Shown one piece after another: positions 11,157-15,098 of a DNA stretch of 15,098 bases; positions within the stretch are counted from its first letter, which is position 1; each line of letters starts with the position of its first letter. The position numbers were made by a program, and so were the translations under genes. The stretch covers positions 1 to 15,098 of the forward strand of contig CAYSDF010000020.1 of assembly GCA_964429675.1 (NCBI GenBank). Reading direction: 5' to 3'. Under the pieces are notes generated by a model. That model saw nothing but the letters and a program-made list of their open reading frames with translations. It was not told the origin of the DNA and searched no databases. The stretch comes from GWA2-44-9 sp964429675. GTDB taxonomy: Bacteria; Patescibacteriota; Minisyncoccia; 2-02-FULL-40-12; GWA2-44-9.

Positions 11157-11672
11157 TTAGACTGACTTTCTTTGAAATAATTTTCTAGCCTGGCTGATTA
11201 CTCCTCTCTTCGACCCTATCTCTCTTTTAATCTCCGGTTTTTTATCATCGCCCTGGTTCGTTTTCTTTGATTCGTCCCGGCCGGTTTCTTTTACTTTAGC
11301 TTCCTGCACCTTAGCTTTGCTTCTTTTTAAGCCCGGCTCTCTTTCATCTAAAACAACTTCTATATGGCTGGTCTTCTTCTGAATTGCAGCTGCCCGGCCA
11401 AATCCCTTAGCTCTGAAGCGCTTTAGCTTCACTCCTTCGTTAACGATAAATCTTTTGATATACAAATTCTCTTTAACCATACTGAAATTATTTTCTGCAT
11501 TGGCAATAGCTGAATTCAAAAGCTTTATTAGGCCGACGGAAGGCTTTTTTATCATATACTCTAACTGCCCCAAAGCATCTACGACATTCTTGCCTTTAAG
11601 CAAATTAACAACCGCCCTAACTTTTCTGGGGGCAATTCTTAATCCGTTTAATTTTGCATTAACTTCTGACAT
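11157..11672 (-). CDS. rplV: Large ribosomal subunit protein L22 (uL22) with charged C-terminal tail
   Basis: L22 lines the polypeptide exit tunnel. The core is residues 1-110: LNGLRIAPRKVRAVVNLLKG, ALGQLEYMIKKPSVGLIKLLNSAIANAENN, the beta-hairpin around KRFRAKGFGRAAAIQKKTSHI and VVLDE. About 60 further residues rich in Lys, Glu and Arg follow (REPGLKRSKAKVQEAKVKE onwards), so the protein is 171 long against about 110 in common bacteria. The tail should be disordered on the outer surface. ATG 11672 follows the rpsS stop by 12 bases. Confidence 0.96.
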   Translation of the reverse strand: MSEVNAKLNGLRIAPRKVRAVVNLLKGKNVVDALGQLEYMIKKPSVGLIKLLNSAIANAENNFSMVKENLYIKRFIVNEGVKLKRFRAKGFGRAAAIQKKTSHIEVVLDEREPGLKRSKAKVQEAKVKETGRDESKKTNQGDDKKPEIKREIGSKRGVISQARKLFQRKSV

Positions 11673-11684
11673 AAATTATTCTAA

Positions 11685-12044
11685 TTATTTCTTAGGTGCT
11701 CCTGCTGCCGCTTCAGCCGGTACGGCTTTAGCTGCCTGGGCGGCATCTATATCTTTTTGTTTCTGGGCAGCTTCCATTTCTCTCTGCATTCGGCCTCCAT
11801 GCCTTATGAACTTACGGGTATGTGAAAATTCACCAAGCTTATGGCCAACCATATCTTCAGTAACCAATACCGGGATATGAACTCTGCCGTTATGAACTCC
11901 GAATGTAAAACCTATCATCTCAGGAATAATCGTACAACTTCTGGCCCAAGTCTTGATAACAGTTTTATCTCCAACCTTAACCTTGCCTATTTTCTTAAGC
12001 AATTTTTCGTCTACATAAGGTCCTTTTTTAAGTGATCGACTCAT
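11685..12044 (-). CDS. rpsS: Small ribosomal subunit protein S19 (uS19) with Ala-rich tail
   Basis: S19 pairs with S13 in the 30S head. Residues 1-85 are typical: MSRSLKKGPYVDEKLLKKI, TWARSCTIIPEMIGFTFGVHNG, HIPVLVTEDMVGHKLGEFSHTRKF. The last 34 residues (MQREMEAAQKQKDIDAAQAA and on) form an Ala/Gln/Glu-rich extension, predicted as a helix then a disordered AAAGAPKK end. ATG 12044 is fixed by the family start. The bases before it are the end of structural repeat B, so no normal ribosome site exists. Confidence 0.96.
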   Translation of the reverse strand: MSRSLKKGPYVDEKLLKKIGKVKVGDKTVIKTWARSCTIIPEMIGFTFGVHNGRVHIPVLVTEDMVGHKLGEFSHTRKFIRHGGRMQREMEAAQKQKDIDAAQAAKAVPAEAAAGAPKK

Positions 12045-12045
12045 A

Positions 12046-12166
12046 TTGCATCGAGGGACCCATTATGGTCGCCCGCGAGGGGCCCCGTTGCCATTCTCCC
12101 TGTCTTACTGATTCCGAGAGAGGCAATGGGGACACGCGCCGGCGACCAATAGGGTCGATGTTTATT
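12046..12166. repeat. 121-bp structural repeat, copy B (before rpsS)
   Basis: Matches copy A at 6480-6600 with four substitutions and no gaps. It spans the whole gap between rplB and rpsS, takes in the rplB stop codon at one end and stops one base before the rpsS ATG. Two of the substitutions fall in the CTCCATTGCC arm (CCCCGTTGCC here), and both keep pairing by G-U in the plus-strand RNA. Confidence 0.9.
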
Positions 12167-12986
12167 TAATACGTCTGCGAATTATAAATTTATTTGATTT
12201 TTTCTTCCTATTTCTGGTCTTAACTCCTCCTGTTATTCTTCCGGTTGCGGTCTTTGGGCGTCTGGTTCCCCGACCCTGTCTTCCTTCTCCTCCTCCATGT
12301 GGGTGATCAACAGGATTCATTGCCGTACCTCTGACTTTCGGTCTTCTGCCCAACCATCGTGATCTCCCGGCCTTACCGGAAACAATAGAACTGTGTTCAT
12401 AGTTTGATACGTTTCCTATTGAAGCATAAGCCTCTTCAGAAACCATTCTCATTTCCGATGAAGGCATGACTAACTGAACATATCCGCCCTCATTAGCCAG
12501 AACCGTAGCTCCGCTACCGGCTGATCTGACCATCTTTCCGCCTCCGCCAGGAAAAACTTCGACGTTATGAACAATCGAACCCTGGGGAATATTCTTAAGC
12601 TTCATTCTATTTCCGGGTCTTAGGGTAGTTTTTTCAGCAGTAATTATTGTGTCCCCAACCTTTAAATCCTGAGGGGCTAGTATATATCTTTTGTCTCCGT
12701 CTGGAAAGTGAAGTCTGGCTATTCGAGCGCTTCTATTTGGATCGTACTCCAATGCAAAGACCTGGGCCGGTACATCTAATTTATCTTGTTTAAAATCTAT
12801 GACTCTGTATGCCCTTTTTACTCCGCCGCCGCGATGACTGGAGGTGATTCTTCCCTGATTATTTCTTCCTCCAGATTTTCTGATATCTTCCTGCAAGCGC
12901 CTCAAAGGCTCAATCTTGGTCAATTGAGAGAAATCTGCTCCTATCATATGTCGCCTGGATGGCGTTGTTGGTTTATAATATTTCAT
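12162..12986 (-). CDS. rplB: Large ribosomal subunit protein L2 (uL2)
   Basis: L2 is needed for subunit joining and peptidyl-transferase activity. The 274 residues contain MKYYKPTTPSRRHM, GGRNNQGRITSSHRGGGVKR, the EYDPNRSARIARLHF stretch, the SH3-like domain (FPGGGGKMVRSAGSGA) and the signature MNPVDHPHGGGEGR at 223-236 with the two functionally important histidines 228 and 230. It ends IIRRRIK. ATG 12986 has no Shine-Dalgarno and lies 14 bases after rplW. Its stop lies inside the end of repeat B. Confidence 0.98.
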   Translation of the reverse strand: MKYYKPTTPSRRHMIGADFSQLTKIEPLRRLQEDIRKSGGRNNQGRITSSHRGGGVKRAYRVIDFKQDKLDVPAQVFALEYDPNRSARIARLHFPDGDKRYILAPQDLKVGDTIITAEKTTLRPGNRMKLKNIPQGSIVHNVEVFPGGGGKMVRSAGSGATVLANEGGYVQLVMPSSEMRMVSEEAYASIGNVSNYEHSSIVSGKAGRSRWLGRRPKVRGTAMNPVDHPHGGGEGRQGRGTRRPKTATGRITGGVKTRNRKKKSNKFIIRRRIK

Positions 12987-13000
12987 GCTCTATCTATTAT

Positions 13001-13405
13001 TTATGCTTTGGCTTGCTCGATCGTATGTCCTTTTTCCAAAACTACGATCGCTTTTTTAAATCCGGATTTAAAACCCGGGTGCCTTCCTAAATCTTTTCTC
13101 TTTTCAGGCATATTTAAAATCTTCACATCTTTTACTTTTACATTAAATAGCTTCTCAACCTTGCTTCTTATCTGGGGCTTATTAGCATCTTTAAAAACCT
13201 TGAATACATACTGGTTAAAAGCGGCACCGGCGGCTGATTTCTCACTGATATAAAAGTTCTTAAGAATTCTGTGGGCATCTGAGTTTTCCGACAACATTTT
13301 ATCAGACAAAACTACGCCCGATACGGCTTCCTCCTGCTTTACAGTCTCGTCTTCAGCTTTTATATCTTTCTTCTTTTTGTCTTTTGTTTTATTAAAAATA
13401 GCCAT
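13001..13405 (-). CDS. rplW: Large ribosomal subunit protein L23 (uL23) with charged N-terminal extension
   Basis: L23 sits at the tunnel exit and docks trigger factor and SRP. The conserved fold begins near residue 46 (RILKNFYISEKS), with QYVFKVFKDANKPQIRSKVEKLF, VKDVKILNMPEKRKDLGRHPG and KKAIVVLEKG. About 45 residues of Lys/Glu/Asp-rich sequence precede it (MAIFNKTKDKKKKDIKAED...), giving 134 residues against about 95-100 usually. ATG 13405 is 5 bases after rplD; a later start would need an ATG at residue 37 with no better signals. Confidence 0.95.
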   Translation of the reverse strand: MAIFNKTKDKKKKDIKAEDETVKQEEAVSGVVLSDKMLSENSDAHRILKNFYISEKSAAGAAFNQYVFKVFKDANKPQIRSKVEKLFNVKVKDVKILNMPEKRKDLGRHPGFKSGFKKAIVVLEKGHTIEQAKA

Positions 13406-13410
13406 TTTCT

Positions 13411-14043
13411 TTATTTATTAAAATAATTTACCGACTCTTTGGTCATCAAAAGGTATTTCTTACTCAAAACCAAAGCCGCATTTAAATTTCTTGATTCTGA
13501 AACTTCGATTTTGGGCAGATTGCGGGTAACAATTTTGATATCATCGTGTTTCTCGGGAATAATGATAAGCATCGACTGAGGAGTCTTTTCGGTTATCAAA
13601 TTAGTCATGGCCTTTGTTATAGCTGCCATTTCTTTGGTTTTCCTGTTTAAAATCTTGATATCATCCAAGACAATGACCTGGCCGTCTCTGGCCTTTGATG
13701 ACAAGGCGACAAACAAAGCTTTCTTTGCCATTTTCTTGTTTATTTTTTTCTTAAAATCTTTTTCTTTAGTAGGACCGTGGGTTACTCCTCCGCCTTTCCA
13801 AATTGGTGATCGGGTTGAACCGTGTCGGGCTCGTCCTGTTCCTTTTTGGCGCCATGGCTTTTTGCCTCCGCCACGAACTTCGCTTCTCCCTTTAGCATGG
13901 GCTAAATTCTGTCTTTTATTTGAATTCTGGGATGTTACAACCTGATGCAATAAATCAGCATTCATTTCCAAGCCGAAAACTTGATCTGAGAGATCAACTT
14001 GTCCGACTTTTTCAGCTTGCTGGTTGTATAATGGAAGCTTCAT
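13411..14043 (-). CDS. rplD: Large ribosomal subunit protein L4 (uL4)
   Basis: L4 reaches into the exit tunnel and in E. coli represses its own operon by transcription attenuation and translational control. The 210 residues show the tunnel loop RSEVRGGGKKPWRQKGTGRARHGS at 53-76, PIWKGGGVTHGPTKEKDFKKKINKKMAKKAL, and the C-terminal Rossmann-like part ending LLMTKESVNYFNK. ATG 14043 follows the rplC stop by 4 bases. If it still regulates, the structured leader of rplC is the place to look; that is inference only. Confidence 0.97.
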   Translation of the reverse strand: MKLPLYNQQAEKVGQVDLSDQVFGLEMNADLLHQVVTSQNSNKRQNLAHAKGRSEVRGGGKKPWRQKGTGRARHGSTRSPIWKGGGVTHGPTKEKDFKKKINKKMAKKALFVALSSKARDGQVIVLDDIKILNRKTKEMAAITKAMTNLITEKTPQSMLIIIPEKHDDIKIVTRNLPKIEVSESRNLNAALVLSKKYLLMTKESVNYFNK

Positions 14044-14047
14044 ATAA

Positions 14048-14701
14048 TTATTGTAACTGAATCATAACTAATCCCCCGTTATTTCCCGGGACAGCTCCTT
14101 TTACGGCTAAAAATCCGTTCTCTTGATCAACTTTTACAACTTTCAAACCTCTCATGGTGCTTTTATCATTTCCCATTCGTCCGGCCATTCTCATACCTTT
14201 TAAGGTGTGCTGTGGGAATCTTTGTCCGATTGATCCGGCGTGACGCAATACGGAATGATGGCCGTGACTGCCCCATCCGCCATGAAAACCGTGCCTCTTA
14301 ACAACTCCTTGAAATCCTTTACCCTTGGTCATGCCGGTAACTTTAACAGCATCACCGGGAGCAAAAACTGAAACGTCTATTTTTTGACCTACAGTTAAAT
14401 TGGCTGAATCGATATTTTCCTGTTCTTCACCTCTTGATGTTCTACCTTTCTTATCAAATCTGAACTCTTTTAAAACTGCGAAATTACCCAAATCTTTGAA
14501 ATGTCCTCTCTGTTGTTTGGCGACATTTTTTTCTTTTCTTGTGCCAAAACCAACCTGAACCGCTTCATATTTATTTTTTTCTTTATTCTTTATCTGGACG
14601 ACTGTATTTGGTTCCGCCTCAACAACCGTCACCGGAACGACTTCTCCTTTTTCATCATATATCTGACTCATTCCTAATTTTTTACCTAATATGAATTTCA
14701 T
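14048..14701 (-). CDS. rplC: Large ribosomal subunit protein L3 (uL3)
   Basis: L3 binds near the 3' end of 23S rRNA and begins 50S assembly. The 217 residues open KFILGKKLGMSQIYDEKGEVVPVTVVE, contain the beta-barrel VQVGFGTRKEKNVAKQQRGH, the signature KVTGMTKGKGFQGVVKRHGF and GHHSVLRHAGSIGQRFPQHTLKGMRMAGRMG, and end GLVMIQLQ. It is the first gene of the cluster here; rpsJ, usually in front of it, is not found in the 370 bases upstream. The ATG is preceded by TACGGG, not a standard ribosome site, and by alternative RNA stems. Confidence 0.97.
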   Translation of the reverse strand: MKFILGKKLGMSQIYDEKGEVVPVTVVEAEPNTVVQIKNKEKNKYEAVQVGFGTRKEKNVAKQQRGHFKDLGNFAVLKEFRFDKKGRTSRGEEQENIDSANLTVGQKIDVSVFAPGDAVKVTGMTKGKGFQGVVKRHGFHGGWGSHGHHSVLRHAGSIGQRFPQHTLKGMRMAGRMGNDKSTMRGLKVVKVDQENGFLAVKGAVPGNNGGLVMIQLQ

Positions 14702-14704
14702 CCC

Positions 14705-14752
14705 GTACGAAGTAGCTGCTTCGCAGTCTGGACAATCCAGCTACGTGCGAAG
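14705..14752 (-). promoter_or_regulatory. Alternative RNA stems before rplC
   Basis: Two perfect 7-bp pairings exclude each other. CTTCGCA (14752-14746) pairs with TGCGAAG (14725-14719) around CTGGA/TCCAG; or GTAGCTG (14744-14738) pairs with CAGCTAC (14718-14712). A third pairing, CGAAG with CTTCG (14723-14708), reaches within a few bases of the ATG. This is the layout of a regulatory switch, unproven. Confidence 0.5.
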
Positions 14753-14827
14753 AACTAATATTGTTATATCTATAACCCCGTTCGTTTCACCCGTTAGGGC
14801 TACTTCGTTCGGGATTCATTTTTTCTC

Positions 14828-14850
14828 AAAAAAAATCCGGACTCAGCCGG
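14828..14850 (-). terminator. Terminator-like hairpin in the rplC leader
   Basis: In the minus sense CCGG (14850-14847), loop CTGAGT, CCGG (14840-14837), then A and eight T. The stem gains three A-T pairs if one G bulges. The stem is short but the U-tract is strong. It lies about 130 bases before rplC and could be an attenuator or the end of the upstream unit. Confidence 0.45.
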
Positions 14851-14954
14851 CATTAGCAAGCTAAATCTTTTTATCTGCCTATTTAAGTGGTTTTACTTAT
14901 GTTTAAAACCAATCTGTATCAATTAAGGTTGCGTTAAGAATGTATTTTTATAAA

Positions 14955-15004
14955 CCGGATAGTTTAATGTTCTCACTTCCGTGAACTTTTCAAACTATTG
15001 CCGG
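14955..15004 (-). other. Long hairpin in the rplC leader
   Basis: CCGG (15004-15001) pairs with CCGG (14958-14955), ATAGTTT (14998-14992) with AAACTAT (14965-14959), and GTTC (14986-14983) with GAAC (14972-14969), leaving a 10-base loop. Only a weak T-run follows, so it is probably structural rather than a terminator. Confidence 0.55.
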
Positions 15005-15070
15005 ATAAATACCATTTCTTAATTACTACCTTATCTCTTGCCACATAAATGACAAGAGGAAGGGAATAAT

Positions 15071-15097
15071 TTATTTTAAATTCTCCAATTCTTCAAT
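15071..15097 (-). CDS. Possible C-terminal end of an upstream gene (partial)
   Basis: Reading from the window edge, eight sense codons (IEELENLK) end in TAA at 15073-15071. The charge and leucine pattern is typical of a helical protein end and the following region is non-coding. It does not look like the end of S10. Too short to name; it may be chance. Confidence 0.3.
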   Translation of the reverse strand: MEELENLK

Positions 15098-15098
15098 A

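Larger units (their letters stand above)
14702..15070 (-). promoter_or_regulatory. Long structured 5' region of the ribosomal-protein cluster
   Basis: About 370 bases without a gene. From upstream to downstream on the minus strand: CTCTTG/CAAGAG (15058-15035), a long hairpin at 15004-14955, a terminator-like hairpin at 14850-14828, a CCCG/CGGG structure around 14815-14777 and the alternative stems before rplC. No convincing promoter was found; TTGATA near 14920 has a poor -10. Confidence 0.5.

Noticed and set aside
6480..12166. CRISPR array from the repeated 121-bp units
   Set aside because: Only two copies, 5.5 kb apart, each long and self-complementary, with genes between them and no spacers.

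Overview
ORGANISM. The window looks like a bacterium of the Candidate Phyla Radiation (Patescibacteria), most likely Parcubacteria-like; this is inference from gene content and sequence style. A 20-gene ribosomal-protein/secY cluster runs in normal bacterial order but has no rpmD (L30) between rpsE and rplO, a loss reported across that radiation. The 23S rRNA carries hairpin expansions. Several small ribosomal proteins have low-complexity tails. Almost no gene has a recognisable Shine-Dalgarno sequence. Stops are mostly TAA and no gene needs UGA read as sense, so the standard bacterial code fits.

LAYOUT, read on the minus strand from right to left. At 15098-14702 there is a long structured leader in front of rplC; rpsJ (S10) is not directly upstream. 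At 14701-5024 lie rplC-rplD-rplW-rplB-rpsS-rplV-rpsC-rplP-rpmC-rpsQ-rplN-rplX-rplE-rpsN-rpsH-rplF-rplR-rpsE-rplO. secY, a divergent adk-like kinase gene and map follow (5011-2073), then a small one-helix membrane protein. The usual continuation (infA, rpmJ, rpsM, rpsK, rpsD, rpoA, rplQ) is absent. Instead a 550-bp non-coding block (1323-1871) leads into the 5' part of a 23S rRNA gene (about 1322 to 1) with no 16S and no tRNA in front of it.

HOW IT WORKS TOGETHER. The cluster supplies most of the large-subunit core, several small-subunit proteins, the SecY channel, a nucleotide kinase and the methionine aminopeptidase that trims new proteins. The 23S gene appears to be a separately promoted unit with three sigma70-type promoter candidates, two intrinsic terminators and three hairpins sharing one internal-loop motif.

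MOST UNUSUAL. (1) A complete plus-strand unit (promoter, Shine-Dalgarno, 59-codon two-helix membrane protein, terminator) sits against the grain between rplX and rplE; its -10 box overlaps that of an opposing promoter for rplE. (2) Two 121-bp repeats, identical at 117 positions and able to fold into one long hairpin, exactly fill the gaps before rplR and rpsS and end 2 or fewer bases before the start codon. (3) The 23S leader has a motif-sharing hairpin trio and a possible leader-peptide attenuator. (4) Most other longer gaps in the cluster also hold long palindromes, one GC-rich palindrome cluster lies in frame inside rplX, and the end of secY is partly duplicated downstream.
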